From: Serinus canaria
Lineage: Eukaryota; Chordata; Aves; Passeriformes; Fringillidae
Reading direction: 5' to 3'
Assembly: GCF_022539315.1 (NCBI RefSeq)
Contig: NC_066314.1
Location: 54,063,180-54,127,179 of the forward strand
DNA length: 64,000 bases
Shown: piece after piece, positions 11,430-25,569 of the stretch
How the letters are laid out: the number at the start of each line of letters is the position of its first letter
Position numbering within the stretch: position 1 is the first letter of the stretch
Translations under genes and position numbers: made by a program
The notes under the pieces: generated by a model
What the model was told of the DNA's origin: nothing
The model's input: only the letters and a program-made list of their open reading frames with translations
Database searches by the model: none

Positions 11430-14400
11430 TGGTTCCCATTCTGAGCTTCCCATCCCAGGGCCAGCAGCAAGTGCATGTTGGTGCTATGGTCATTCTTTTA
11501 TTCCCCTCCTTTCGGTGGCATGTTTCTGGGGCTGCCTCAGCTTTAGGGTGCCCAGCTATGGTTTGTAATGTCACGTCAGCCTTGCAGCAGCTTTGATATG
11601 GGAGCATCCGTGCCTGTAGTGCATTATTGACTGCAGTGGTTCTTCCTGCTGCAAGTAACCCCACCAGGTTTGTATGGTTCCCTCGTTTCTCTTTCTTTTG
11701 ATTGAAAAAAAAAACCCAACAAAAAACCAAAACAAACAAAAATCTGACAGTTTTTCTACCCATTAATTCTCTCGTATCAGGTTCAAAAGCAATGAGTCAC
11801 TCGTGTCCAACAAAAGAGGCCTTCTCTCAGATGTTCCCTGGAGGTCTGCTGTTCCCTGGTGATCCTGCAGCAGGTCACCCAGGAGCAGAGAGGGAGCTGA
11901 GGTGTGTGTCTGGAGCAGTGGTACAGGGTACAGGGCAGCCAAGGGAAAGGAAAAGGATGTTGCCACCTACCAGCCCTTGCTGCAGGTGTGTGTTCAGGTA
12001 CACACCACTTGCAGGGGCAAGAGGAGGAGGGTGGGCACCTGATGAGAAGAGGTAAACCCAGCTGTCCTCTCCACTTTCTCTCCCTCCAGTAAGAGGACAA
12101 GAGATGGGAGTGAAGAGAGCTGGAGCCAGGGAAGAAACGGAGCCAGGGAGCAGGAGGCTGTGCTCACACAGCATTTAACAGCTGTCCCCTGCCCCTGCTT
12201 GCACAAACAACAACACGGACCCCTTCCCAAGCTGCACAGGACCAGGCCCTCTGCCTGGGCCTGGGGAAGCACAAGTGAGGGAACCCAGTGCAGAGAGATG
12301 TCTGGCACTGTTAATTACTCTATATTTGCAGAGAATCTTGGTCTGGACATTAAAATTTTCTATTCCAAGCTGTAACAGAGTTGCCCATGTCAGCCACTGC
12401 CCTGCATGGCACATCCTTGCAGAGATGGTGCGCCTCAAAAAAGCACAAGGGCAAAGAATTCTGCTCTGAATGTCTGTAAATAACTCTTAATTAACACCAA
12501 CTTGGGAGGGGAAAAAGAGAAGTGTTTTCCTTGTAGATGCTTTATGAGGGAAAAGGATGGGATTTGCTAAAACAATAATTCCTTTTGAATTAGTCACCAA
12601 GTCTAATTAAGTGATACCAAAGGGACAAGGAATCAGAGGAGCAAGTTCGAAGGAATATCTAGCTTAAACATTAGATAAAAGTAGTATTTAAAAATAAGAA
12701 AACAAACAGAGTGCCTGAATGTTTTTCTTGGGATGAGCCAAGGGAAGTATTTTCCTGGGTTTGGCCCATACAATGTGCAACAGATGAAACCAATCTGGTT
12801 GTTCTTTTGAATGAATTGCACAATTAGTGGATAAAGGGAGATCTAGTGGATGCTTAAGCAAAGCCTGTGTGTCATTTGAACACACAAAAAATCCTGATGT
12901 TTGGGTCCTGCCTTATGCTATAATTGACTTTCTTTGTTGGTGGTGTGATCCCTTTGACTGCAAGGGGCTGATTTCACCTGTTGGAAAGAGAAACATCTCT
13001 TTTGATTCCTGGCGAAAATTTTAGATGTTTCAGCTCTACTGGCAAGAAGGCTGCACTTGCTGGGGGATTTTTCTACTCCTTTTAAACAGAGATACATCTC
13101 TAACGTGATCCCGGGAAAATCTATTAGTCACAGCCAAACCATCCAGGCAGCCCAGGGGATCCTCTGCCCTTGCAGTGCTGCTGCCAAGGGTTTCCTAAAG
13201 CATGTTGGGTTTTCATTCCAGCAGCTACACATGGGTTCTCAGCACAGCCATGGAAGTGGTGACCAGACATCCCCCTTGCCCCCTTGGAGTGGTCACCTGC
13301 TTTGCCCTCTCAGACTCTGGCACCAATCACCAAAACAGAGGTGAGAGCAGACCCTTCAAGATCCAATAAGAAATTCCAGATCCTGTGCTGTCACTACTGA
13401 GGCACACTCCCCATCCACTCCTGCTCCCTTCCTGTGTAAAACCCAGGGAAACTTCAGGGAGCTCTGAGGGAGGGACACCTCCAGCTCTGGAAATGAGACA
13501 AAACAACACACAGAAGGTGAGATTTACATGCCTGCTGTGGCACATGGTGAGCATTAAATGCAGAAGAGGCTCTGATATGACACTGTGCACAGGTTTCTAC
13601 TAAAACACCAAATTTGCCTCTATCCTCAGTACAATTTGCAGTAACAGTAAATCTGAATTTCCCAACACTGTTCAGGAAGGATGTTTTATTTAGTATGTGC
13701 TTGTATGTATCCCTGGTTTGTGCGATTTCCAAACTCAAAACTATGTGAAGCTGGGAGGAGCTTTGAGAGCTTATATCAGCAACACATGAACAAAAGTTGA
13801 CATAAACCCACTGTAACAATACATGTAAAAAACCATGCATTAAAGAAAAAAAAAAAGAAGGTGAAGCCCAAATAATAAAACAGCAATAAAATACTACTAA
13901 CACAAGAGCTTTGTGTCTGCCAAGGGAGACTAAACTCAAAGGACAATTTGTGTCCAGCCTTTCCCAGCTGAGGCAGAAACAGAGCTATGCTGCATTACTG
14001 AGATGAAGGAAGTGCAAAAAGGCACGCAGGGATTTTTTTCCTTCCCCTTTGCACATCTGTCTTGTGTTATTCCCAGAATCCTGATGTCAGTGCATCTGAG
14101 GGAAGGATTTGAAGTGTTACCTGCTCAGCAGAACTGGATGTTTGAAGGTGGGCTGGCAGGGCTGTTGTAGGTGGCACTGGGGGAGAGAACAATTTGTTGA
14201 ATTCTTCCATCTCCACACCTAAATACAGGTTATGAGACAGCAATATTAAAGGCTGATTCCTTCTCTGCCTTAGAAGTTTCTCTGTAATGTGCTGGGTATC
14301 CCCTACTGAAAAATTATTCAGAAATGGCACTGAGCATTGTAGTGAGGGAAGGAAGTGTTATTCAAGCTAGTCCTTGTGCTGGCTGCAGATTGCCTTTTAA

Positions 14401-15343
14401 TATCAACACAGCTTGCTACAGAAATTGGGAAAAACTCTCCCTTTGCCATAGGAGATATTACTCAAATGAGTAAAAATGAATCTACATTCATCTCAGCTTT
14501 CAGGAGTAGGCCTTTTAATCATGACTAAACACATGGCAGATATGTGATATAACATGATAAGTAGTCAGAGGAATACGGGGCACCTCTAAAGGGATGCGGT
14601 AGATGATTTATTTGTTTATTTATTTAGTTTGTTTTTTACATACCACAGTTACCAGATGCATTCAAAACTTTTTCTGTTTTTTACATCTCCCATTCCTGTT
14701 CTCTTCAGAATGGTTCTCTCAGGATTTTAAGGAAATAGATAAGAGAAAGGGGTTAAGATTTTGCACTGATGGTATAAACCATTCTTCACCTGCCATTTGC
14801 TCCAGGGATGTTATTTATGGCCATAATTGATACTATTGAAATTAAATACCAGAAGGTCTTGTGTCTGGCTACTGGAGTATGACAGGTAGCTCACTTTCTT
14901 CCTTTTAATTTTAAAAATAGGCTCTCCTTGGACTACATGTCTGTCCCACGGAAATATGGCAGTGCTGAATTCCCAGATGTAAGTGCACTGCCTCCATCCT
15001 GTCCCTGCTGACATCCAGCATTGGTTATACAAGCTTTCATCTCTTCATCTTTAAAACACTGCCATCTGTTGTTTCCAGACGGTTCAGACTTCTGTTTATC
15101 CAAAACTTTGTTCCAGGCCATATGGAAAAAAATATCTATTTTTAATTATCCATCATATTTTCTTAAAAAAACATACTACAGAGATGAGAAAAAAATAGGT
15201 CTTGCTTATGCAGAGCTGCTCGTGAAAGGGACGACATTTTATTACACACTGGAGCTTCAAGAATTTGACCATGTGGCCATTCAGAACATTCAGAAGCTGA
15301 CAATTTTGCAATAATACAAACATGCTTGAAGCTTTTGAAAGCT

Positions 15344-15344
<1 letters not shown>
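11430..15344. other. Intergenic, partly GC-richer, no gene recognised
   Basis: The 11.8-12.4 kb part is GC-richer than its surroundings. It produces overlapping ORFs in several frames on both strands (11702-12055, 11783-12100, 11994-12308 and others). Having open frames on all sides is what base composition predicts, and none resembles a known protein. The remainder, including the 161-codon minus ORF at 13454-13939, shows nothing I can identify. Confidence 0.6.

Positions 15345-15345
<1 letters not shown>

Positions 15346-15387
<42 letters not shown>
15346..15387. repeat. (AT)n microsatellite, about 21 units
   Basis: An uninterrupted run of alternating A and T follows 'gctgag' and ends before 'ttcattg'. 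It is likely length-polymorphic. Confidence 0.97.
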
Positions 15388-15388
<1 letters not shown>

Positions 15389-15478
15389 CATTGATATTAA
15401 CACATTAATCAAGTAATTTCCAAAGAACACTTTTTCTAAATATTTTCAGCATTTTCCTTCTTCAGTCAGAAGCTCCTC

Positions 15479-15605
15479 ATAGAATCATAAAATGGTTTGG
15501 GTTAGAAGGGACCTTGAAAATCATCTCATTACAAACCCCTGCCATGGCAAGGGATAGCTTTCACATTTCAGGCTGTTCAGGGCTCCATCTTGGCTCTTCC
15601 AGGTT
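15479..15605 (-). mobile_element. CR1 LINE 3'-end fragment
   Basis: The + strand reads 'atagaatcataaaatggttt' and then 'gggttagaagggaccttgaa', the reverse complement of the CR1 3' terminus. It continues with a 'cccctgccatggcaaggg' block. The inner end is diverged, so the right boundary is approximate. Confidence 0.87.
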
Positions 15606-18600
15606 AGTTTCCTCCCAAAATTCTCCTGTACTTGTGCTGTGAGACCCCATCTTCACCATGAACCAGAGAGCAGTGAAAAGAAGAGACAATGAGGACATTG
15701 CCTTCAACTCAGAGCAGAAATGAAGGAGGTAAAAAAAGGTCAGTAGAGGTACTTATGCAGGAATTCATCTCAATGAGATCAATTCCATCTTTTTGTTCCT
15801 GAACCTGAGTTTCTGATAAAAGAATTTTCAATGCTAAAAAGTGAAGGAGATACCAGGCTCGGTCAGAAATAGATTTCTTCAGGACTTAAAAAAGAAATAA
15901 ATATAAAAGGGTGTTATTTTTAGGAACAGACTATGCTTATCATTCCTCAGTTCAAAGGAATATTTAGAATGAGAAGTTGAGTTTCCATTCAAAGCCATCC
16001 TCTTTGAAGCAGGATAAAGGTCTGGCCTTCCATCTTTCAAACAACTGCAAGATTTTGTCCTCCTGAGTTACAGTCTTGCCCTCCTAGCCACCCACAAGCA
16101 GCAGCCTCCCACAGATACAGGCAGATTATGGCTCTGTAAAGTGACTCAAGTTGAAACTAAGGAGGGAAACAGGTGCCAGGTGGCCAGCACAGACTGGTAC
16201 AGAACTGCTTGGGTCTCTTGAGCTGTTCCTCACCTCTATTTTACCAGCTCTCAGTGTAGCCAGGGACAAAAAGGAAACAAAAGGCAGTGGTGTAGATGTG
16301 GGAAATCCTGCAGGCAAGATCAAAATCTAACTGCATGCTGAATGGACAGAAAATATTAATGTGTGTTACATTTAATTAATCAGAGAATTAGCTAGCCCTA
16401 GCTGAACACGGGTTCCTTTCTGGTGAATAATTACAGGCTGCTTCTCAGCTTGAAACAGAGCCAGATACATTTTTTGCCCATTACTTGTAGTACTTCATCC
16501 AATTTTCATCCACTTGAGAGTGCTTGAGTGCAGATCCACCAGAGTTCCAGAAAGGAAAATTGTGTGAGTGCTCTGCAAAATGTGCTTTCTTAGATGTAAG
16601 GCATGGACAACAGAGTATCTTTCACCGCTATTTTATATAACTTTATCTTTTTTGAATGATCAAAAGAATTGATCACCTGGCCAGGTGAACAGTTAGAATG
16701 ATCTTAGGTTTTAGATTTTCCAGAAGCTCATAAACTTAATACTGTTCTATAAAGCTCATCTCTGTGGGACATTGTGCCTTTTATCAGCTCATTTTACCTG
16801 TCAGGAGCTCATTCAGCCTTTTCCAAAACTACTTGTTTTAAAAGTCTTCAGTGCTTACATCTTAGTGCCAGTGAAGTGGAGGTCCCCAACTGATACTCCC
16901 ATTTTTGGATAAATTTTTCACTTTTTCTCTGGCAGCAGTGATCTTTAGCTAGGAGTGTGTTTGCTCATAAACAAACAAAGTCCATCAAAGTCCCTGCATG
17001 AATTTACAGACAGAAAGCTTTTGGGATTACTGAAAAACAAAATAGGGTTGTTTTTTTTTCCTTTATAGGAAATTGTAAGTACAAGAATATGGTGCAGTCC
17101 TGGGTGCAAGAATCCCAGCCAGATCCAAATAGAAGCACACTGATATTGGGAACAACAAATGATTTCATTTTTTTATTTGGGAACAGCAGAAGGAAAGAGG
17201 CTGAGGCAGATGCACAAACAATGTTAGGAAAACAGTCCTCTAGTGTCAGCCCCATTTTGCACTGGAGCACATGCAGTGTGCAATAAGAATATATTTCCCC
17301 TAGCTCCAGTGACTAGAAAGAAGCAGCCTGTGATCTGACTTCCCTGTTTTCCCTCTGGCAGTATGAAAAATGGCATATCGTGCATGGGCTGGTCTGTGAT
17401 TTTCTGGATGGTCTCTTCCTCAGAGGGGAGAATTATTCTCCAAAATGATTATAGAGCCCCAGAGTGATCACTGCCCATTGAGGGGTCTTGTGGACGGACA
17501 CATTTTCCTCGTGGCTCTGAGATGACAGAGAACACCCTACTCCCTGAAGACACTCCTGCTGTTCTTGAGCATCAGCACTGATGTCATTGTTGTCCCAGGT
17601 GCCTCTAGGTGGGTAGTGGAGATTTCCAGAGGTCTCACAGGAAGGAAAGCTGAAAACATGGGAACCATCCCCTGTCAGGGTGCATGTTCACATTCAGGAA
17701 AGTCTTGTAAGAGAGATTCTAACTGTGTCTGCAGCGGGCAGGGCTGATATCACACAGAACTTCTGATTCTGAAAACATTTTACCAGGAAATACAGTAAGG
17801 TCTGCGTCACCTTCAGTCCTCTGGAGACTTAATGCATTAAATATTTGCAAGTCTCTTGGTACAGACAGTTCATGAGCATAACAACATGCAGGACTGCTAA
17901 AAGAGCTGAATTGCCCCTGGGTCCTGTTCCTGTTTCAATACATAAATTAATAATTCCCCCTTTGTCCTCACATACTCTTTCATGTACATTCATGATGCAG
18001 CTTTGGTGACTACTACCTATTTTTACCTTGGCCCATCCCTGTTGGTGGTTGAGTCACTAAATTTCCACTATTTATGTGACACAAATAAACAAAGAACCTC
18101 TTCTAAAGGAGTTTTTCTGCAGGGGTCCTCTTGTGCTCTGTGGTTTATATCTGAGACATTGGCATGGCAAGCACAGACTCACACCTTGCTGTTATGAGAA
18201 GTGAGTAGAATCACCTGAGGATCATTTCACTCATCCCCATACAAACAAGTCCTGCTGCCCAGAAATGTTCTGGGCTGTTGGAAAGATTCTCATGGGTCTG
18301 TCTGATTTGTCACAAGACCTGTGGGAGACCTGTGCCTTTCTGTGGGGACAGATGGAAGTGAGTTCAGCTCTGCTTGGTGAGCACAAATGGACAGAGATAA
18401 GTACATAAGACCTCAAAATTGAATTGCTGGTCTCTCCTTTTTGCCCAACAATGCTTTAAATGGCATTTTCCAGTTTGAGTCAGCTGAGAGCTTCTTGGCA
18501 ATGTTGTTCCAAGCTGAATTTTACTCACTTGCAGGCTAGAATTTACAGAATGCTTCTGCCACAGGAAGAGATAGAAATGAAGATGAGGGAGGTGGGAGAG

Positions 18601-21600
18601 AGCAAAAAGGAGAAAAGCCCTAGAAGATTGGGAGTTTGAGGCCTAACACAACAGGGGATGTGAAATATATGGGAATGGTGAGCACTGTTTCTCTGTGAGG
18701 CTGATTGTCCTGCAGCAAATCCAGCTTGCAGCAGAGATTGGAAGAAGGAATTTTAATGATTGTCTAAAAATCTCCTTAGGAAAAAGCCTAGGCATCTATA
18801 TATTTTTATGTATTTTTCAGTTATATCTCTAGGTGCTACTGTGGTCACAAAGTGACCAGACAAATATTACATCTCTTTGCTCCACAGATTTGCTTTAACC
18901 CAAGAGGTAAAAATTGGGCTTTGGCAGACCCAAAGTAACAGACTCTCAGTGTCTTCATGGCTGTGGCAGCCCAGGAAAGGAAAGAAAAAAAAGTTGAGAT
19001 TTGGGGAAATTTGAGAACCTGGCAATGAGAACTGGCACTTCTGAAGGTGGGGTCCTAATCTTCTGCCTGCCTTGACATAAGTATCAAAGCTGAGGTGTTG
19101 AAATATCAATCCCATTCTGCTGTCTTAGACTTTCATTGCTGTTAATGGTGTGTTGAAACACCTACTGGTGAGTAAAGTCCCTTCACATTAACTACTTCAT
19201 GTCCTGTACTAATTTAATATTCCTTTTTTCCTATTTGAATGTGTATGATGAGTGGAATTCATTGATCAAGGATGTTGCTGAGGGAAATGAAATGTCAGGG
19301 GAAGATAGAGAAGCACCACATTGAACTGAATGGGTTTTTTTCTGATTGGTGCATCCTTGGTAGATTTTTAAGCTACGGGATAAACCATAACAACTCCTCA
19401 TGGTAGTTTGAATGATGCTGCATCAGACATTGCAAAAGGCCAGTGTGAGGAGACAAGTCAGCAAACATGGAAGTCTTTTCTTTCCTTTCAAGAAAACTCA
19501 TCCAAGTATCTCAGATGCCAAAATTTGAATAGGTTTATGTTTCATAATCTAAAATGTAACAAGGGAAAACCAAGGATAAGTTTATGGTAATACCCATGTC
19601 CTCTCTCAGCTGCCACCTCAACATGGTTAGTTATATTTTACCTAAATATATGAATTTGTGCTGAGGATGATAAGCTGTTTAGAAATAAAATCCACAAGCA
19701 GGGCTGGAAGTTAGGTAAAAACTACTTTTTTACTGTAAATGCAATACATATCTGTGTGTGAGACAGAGGAATTGTCTGGGACTTGGAGATAGGCAGTGAT
19801 CTCAGAATACAGGAGCACCATTGAGCAGAATAAGCCATTCCTCTGAAGCATTTTTCTGTGTCCTCTGACAAAAGGGTGCATTTGAGTATGGTCACTTCAC
19901 AATGCTACTCCCAAAGAGGCAGAACGTTGTCATCAGCAGCATCTGCCCAGTGCTAGCAGGGGACATGGGCAGCCTTGTTCATCACTACTCTGCTGAGTAA
20001 CCTTGTGGCCTCATCCTCATCACCCCATGTCAGTCCCTTACCCTGCCTCATGCTTTATCTCCTGGCCCTTTGTTCTGGCTGCAATTAGGGTGTCAGCTTC
20101 TCAGGGCGCTGACCACATCCTCTTATCTCTGTGGAGGCTTTTGTGACCTTAGCAGAGATGAATGGGAAACAATGACCTCTCTCATCATTGCTTTGGGTGA
20201 TTTTGGTGATGGCTCCCTGCTTATCTAGAGCACACAAACTTCCATCTGGTTTGCATATCCTGACAAGGATGGTGAAATGGAATGGTTTTATATTCAGCTG
20301 CATTCCATGCAAAAGTTTTGCAAACTTTGGTAAACTGATTAAACTGGATCTCTCCCCTCCCTCTACCTCCATTATGGTGTGATCCAGTGGAATTTGCCTT
20401 GGATGAAACCAATAAACTTCAACACTGGCTTCTTTATACTAAAGAAAAGTCAAGCCCAGCAGAGAGGCGTGGGAGGTGAAGGTCTGATCTCCTCTGTGAC
20501 CTGTTTCTCAGCTGAGGAAGTTGCCTTGATGCAGCAGCTCCCATCCTATTTACACTTTTTGTATCCTTGCTGTTGAGGCTGGAAGTGCTTTTTGGGGGAA
20601 GGATTGTTTCTGCATGTTTATGAAGTGGTTCACCAGCCATCATCCTGATGGGAATCTTAAAGCTCTTTCATGACATCCCTAAAACAAGATTTCCTGACAG
20701 GAGGAACAGCTTCTACTGACAAGAGAAGTAAGTTCTATTATAGATGTGGAAGTGAAGGGACAAGCAGAAAAACAGCAAAGCTGAGAGACAGAGCCTACTG
20801 GTTGCCATAAGTGGTCATTTGGCAAAAGTTATACAAGTTGCACAGTCTCTGCACAAGCAATTCAGCCTGTCATTAGATTCTGCATAAAAAAAAAAAAAAA
20901 TCCCTAAATGCACACACAAAACCTCAAACCAAAATGCCCCCTTTTTCTGGTAAACTTTTTTTTTTTTTTAACTGCACTGGTGAAATGAATGCCACTAAAA
21001 AATCTAACTAAATATTAGTAAATTTTATTTTTTCAGACATTTCTGTCACACACAGCAGCTATAGATGGGATGGAAGAGGTGAAAATTCTCTAAGACTGTA
21101 TTATTTTATCAGATTTCTCAGGGTGTTTTCAATGCCTTTATCTTGCAGCTGATTGCAAAGGCAAAAATTAGTAGGAATCTGCACTCCTAATAGGATCTGC
21201 ACCAGTTGCAAGCCTGGGGCCTCAGGGCAGAGCCATCAGCCAAGCCTGCTTAAACAGATGTGGAGATCTCACTGCCTAACAGCCATGCAGCCAGAAAACA
21301 TCTGTATTTTCAACTGAGCATCGAAAGCTGGTTGCCTGCCTTTTCAGAAACAGCCCCTAATCCTATTTATGACCCTGTGACTGACAGACATCTGCATTGC
21401 AGACAGAGTACAGAAGAGTTCTCAATTACAGGAAATATGTAGAAAGTTGCAGCAGGTTATTTGCTCATTAGACCTCCCCCTCAGTGACTGTGGGAGTGCA
21501 AGGCAAGTTGGTAAACCCTCCTGCTGCCCATCATTTGTCTGTCATAATGCGATCAGCCATTCATTACTAATGAAAAGCTAATGCCTCGAGAGAATCCAAA

Positions 21601-23467
21601 GGTTGGATTTCAGAGTGGCTTCTTAGGAAGATAAAAGGGGCAGAACTAATTCTGAACGGATGTCATTTGTGTTTCCATGTGGCTGTGCATGCTTTCATCT
21701 TTTTTTTAAACCTGTCCAGTGCTGCAGACCTTCTCAGTGTTAAAGGATTTTTAGTGTCACTGAATTGCCTAATAAAGGGAAGCAGGAGTTTCTCGTCTAT
21801 CTTGATGTCTTCTTTTGGAGAGGGCGAGAATTGGCTTCCAAAGGATCAGCTGATGCTTGTGCCAGGCCCTGTCCTTGGCAGCCATGTAGCCATGGCCAGA
21901 TCTACCACAGTTCTTCTCAACTGTACATGATCCTCTTCCCACATCATGGATGGGGAACTGAGCTGGGAGGTGAAACGTGACTGGGAAAAGTTCATCCGTC
22001 TTGTCAATGCTCTATCTGAGCTCCCATTTCGCTGCTCCCATTACTGCTGCTTTTCACCTGCTGAAGGCATGAGATAGAAGTAGTAATTTGGGGTTTTTCC
22101 ACTACAGTTTCTAGGGGAAAAATAATGAAGTTGACTTCCCTGTGCTGGGAAGAATGAAACAGGCATGTCCCCCTTGCCTCAATGCACTGCCTTGGCCAGG
22201 ATTTCAAGAGGATTCATTATTGTCTCTTCCAGGTGGTCAGAGATTCATATTCAGCCTTTACAAGAAATTCCAGTTTGATTGCCTTTACTTTTTCTATCCC
22301 ACACCAGCTCATGCCAGGGACAATTTTGTGATCCTGGTGATTGTCCCGGGGTACCACTGAGGTGACCATTATGGTATTTAAAGTGTGCTGTTCTGGAAGT
22401 TTGATGTAGATGGATTTGTATGCATCCTCAGGCAAGAGTCTGCTCTGACTGCTTGATGCTGCAGGAAAAAAACAACACATTTCTGATCCCTAGACAAGTC
22501 CAGGAGGTTGGATAGTTCACGTGTGGGAACAATGGATAGTTCCCAAGAACAACCTGCAAGATGCAGAGAATTCAGGATAAACTGGAGATCATCACAGCTA
22601 ATGGAGGGATCCTCCATGTTTACACATGGTTGACAGCTCAGTAATGTTTTCAGCCCAAGTAATTTGTCCACCCCAAAGCCTCACATCCAAAGGATCTGAG
22701 TTAATTCCAGGAAAATATGTGCCCATTTCAGTAATGAAAGAGTGAAGGGAGGCACGACAGAGAGGAGCTGTGTGAGTGCACGTGCAAATAATAAGTGTCC
22801 CTTTCTCTACCCCCCTCCCAGCACCCACTGCTCTGGAAGACTCTGGGCACCTTGACAAAATTTAACTCAAACAATCTTTTCTAACTGGTCAGCATGTCCT
22901 TAAGTAAACCTTAAAACCACCACAGAGTTAGGCAAGAGAGGAAATAGCAAATCCTGACTTCTCCTACACATGCAATGCCTGGAGCAACACATGGAGGAGA
23001 ATTAGGAAGAAACAAAAACATCTTGAATTTCTCCTTAGAAGTGTTTGCCACAGTTGGGCCTTGGCATGTGATAGAGGAGATTCAGCATCATAGGTCACTG
23101 TAGATGAAACTATTGCTTTATTGGCTAACTGAATATCTTTGGCCTTAGCAAACAACACAATAATAATACAATTAAATTTTAATAGAAGTCTCCAAATGAT
23201 GCAATTCCAAAATCCCTGAAATTCCAGCGGATTCAGGTGCAGATCACCAAAGAGACTCAGCATTAGAAAGTCTCAAAAAACTTGGCTTGAAAAGCAGGAC
23301 AGGTAAAGGCTGAGAGGAAAAATTCAAATGCCTTTTGCTGTTGGGAAGCTGCCATGGTGTGTTTAGCACCTGGGGCATTTGACTTTAAATAAATCTTAAG
23401 ATTCTCTGCTTCAGGAGATATTTCCCACCTGCATCCCTCAGGTGTCCTGTGCAGGGCCAGGACCTGA
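15606..23467. other. Intergenic, no gene recognised
   Basis: This is a long AT-rich stretch without recognisable genes. Features seen are a 16-base palindromic double E-box at 16673-16688 and A- and T-runs near 20886-20899 and 20958-20970. ORFs of 60-99 codons here have no supporting signal. Confidence 0.6.
16673..16688. promoter_or_regulatory. 16-bp perfect palindrome with two E-boxes
   Basis: TCACCTGGCCAGGTGA is its own reverse complement. It holds CACCTG and CAGGTG separated by two bases, the paired E-box form favoured by ZEB and SNAI family repressors. No promoter is nearby. Functional use is speculative. Confidence 0.3.
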
Positions 23468-23521
23468 AATTCAAGGATCTTTGTTAGTCCCTTCCAACAC
23501 AGTGCATTCTATGATGCTGTG
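23468..23521 (+). mobile_element. CR1 LINE 3'-tip fragment
   Basis: 'ggatctttgttagtcccttc' followed by 'caacacagtgcattctatga' is a short, diverged plus-strand CR1 3' end with one 'attctatg' tail unit. Confidence 0.7.
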
Positions 23522-25569
23522 AAAAATGTTGTCACTCTCTGTGGCTCACAATATTGTTTTATTAATTATTGTTTAATAAATAGTGGTTCTTCTGAATACT
23601 TATACAGAATTAAGAAGAGTAACACCATTTTCCTTTCACTGCCTCCTCTCCTCGTTGCTCTGACCCTATTGCATGTGGCCCTTCCAGTAGGATACTTTTG
23701 TGGTGGGAAGAGGAGTAAGGAACAGGAGAGGAGTCAGGAACCCCTGTTTTCACATTCTGGTTGAAACCTGTATGTACTCATGAGGTACTGGATGAATATG
23801 AATAGTTACTGGATGAACTATGAATAGTTTTATTATCTGAATACGTTTGATTTTGCTTCAGTGATGTCTTACACAATGAGTTTCATAATTCAATAAAATG
23901 GTGTGAAAATGTTTAATTACTTTGCTGCCACCTTGAGTCTTTTCCATTTAATAAATCAAAGTTTTATGTTTGTGGAGTGCCTCATACCCTGGATTTTAGA
24001 TTGGACTCTGAGGTTTAAGGTGCTACTACTGAACAGAAGAGAAGCATTGTGTATTCCAAGAGTTTACAGCCTGTTTGGCTGTCCCTGTGGTGTCTTTCCT
24101 AGCAGAGAATCAACTCATGAGTCTGTACCCAGCTCATTTGAGATGTGGAATTGCAAAGGTTGCCCCTCATGGCCTGGGGCTATTTGATGACAAATAATGT
24201 GACCTTGGCAAATCAGATGTGCCCAAAAGTACTCTAGGGACATACATTAAAATGGCTCACGGAGTACAACTGCTTCTCCATGGTAATTTAAAACAGCTCA
24301 ATGTGGCATGAACCCTAAGGAAAATTAAATTACTTCTTGTCTCTTGACCTGAACATATCAGAGCTTCAGATAACTATATATAGGTGAAGGAAAATATTCA
24401 ATGCCTATAACAAACATTGTTAACAAACTTCTCTAAATAGGGCTGTTTTCCATTGCCAAATATAGACTCTTAAATGAAGCAGGAAAGCCAAAAGCCCTGC
24501 AGAACGGCCTTTATAATCTCTGAGGGCAGGAACTGTCATGGCAGTCCTTTGTGCTCTTGCCTTGCAGCTTCACCTCTACCTTACCAAAGTCAGGGGGAGT
24601 TTTTCTATTGACTTTCAGACTTCCAAGCCGTCTGGAATTGTCCTGGTCATCCAAGATTTAAGCACTCATTTTTTGCTTCTTAGCCCAAAATATTTGCTTT
24701 GATTCCCAAAAGGCAGAAAGCAAAGGATATTAAGCAGATCTCTGATTGAAAGCCTTGAAAGAGTAACTTCACCTTAAAACTGAAGCATCTATGGATGCTT
24801 AGGACCTCTGGTATTTTTGGAATGATTTTGGCAGTTCTGAGCACAATAAGAAGGAGCTGAACACTCACTTGCTGTGCTGAACAAATAAACCTGTCCCAAA
24901 TGATGTTACAAGGAGTCATTCCAATCACACTGTTAATATCCACCAAAACCATGTCATGCCTTGGAAACAGGGGTACCCAAAAGCAAAGATCATGTGTGAT
25001 TATGATTGTTTTATAAATCCCCTGGGAATGGGGAAAAGGATTCAAAGTGGAGTGCTGAGAGGTGGGATAGGCAAAGTGGGAATGCATCTTCTGTTCTGAT
25101 AAGTGCGCACATGGTGGGGAGGCAGAAAAGTGGCCTTTCTGAGGGGTGATGATCCTGAGCTGGCTCCCTGGCCTATCTGACAGGGAAACCACCAGCCCTT
25201 TCCCATTAAATGCCAGGCATATCTAAATTTATATAAATAAGTTAATAAATTCCAGGTGAACTCCTAGCCTGCCTTATAATAAATGTCAAGCTTCTGTGGA
25301 TTTTTATCCTTAAAGAAAGTATAAAACCTTTTGTTTCATATTTGAAAAAAATAAATTCCTTTAATAGAGACAAGCAAGACTAAGACGAGAGAGGGAAAAT
25401 GAAACAGACTCAAAATTATAACTTACAAAAAAGTAGAACTAATTTCACACATCTCCATTTCATAGAAATGTATAATATTTGTGAAAATAAGGAGATTGCT
25501 ATTTATTGTCCATCTTTTATAAGAAATCTTCCACTCATTATGGGACTCCCAAATTATATATTTAATTTT
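23522..25569. other. Intergenic, no gene recognised
   Basis: No recognisable gene or repeat was found. The 170-codon minus-strand ORF at 24680-25192 is the longest frame here. It shows no domain, no signal sequence and no match that I recognise, so I do not annotate it as a gene. Confidence 0.6.

Noticed and set aside
11783..12308. Overlapping ORFs in several frames of a GC-rich patch
   Set aside because: Openness in many frames reflects base composition. There is no recognisable domain and no splice or promoter context.
12275..12469. Possible processed pseudogene in mid-window ORFs
   Set aside because: No recognisable protein and no poly(A) tail with flanking duplication.
13454..13939. 161-codon minus-strand ORF
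   Set aside because: It has mixed composition, no known motif and no neighbouring exon signals.
24680..25192. 170-codon minus-strand ORF
   Set aside because: There is no recognisable domain, signal peptide or repeat. The length is possible by chance in 64 kb. A protein search would settle it.
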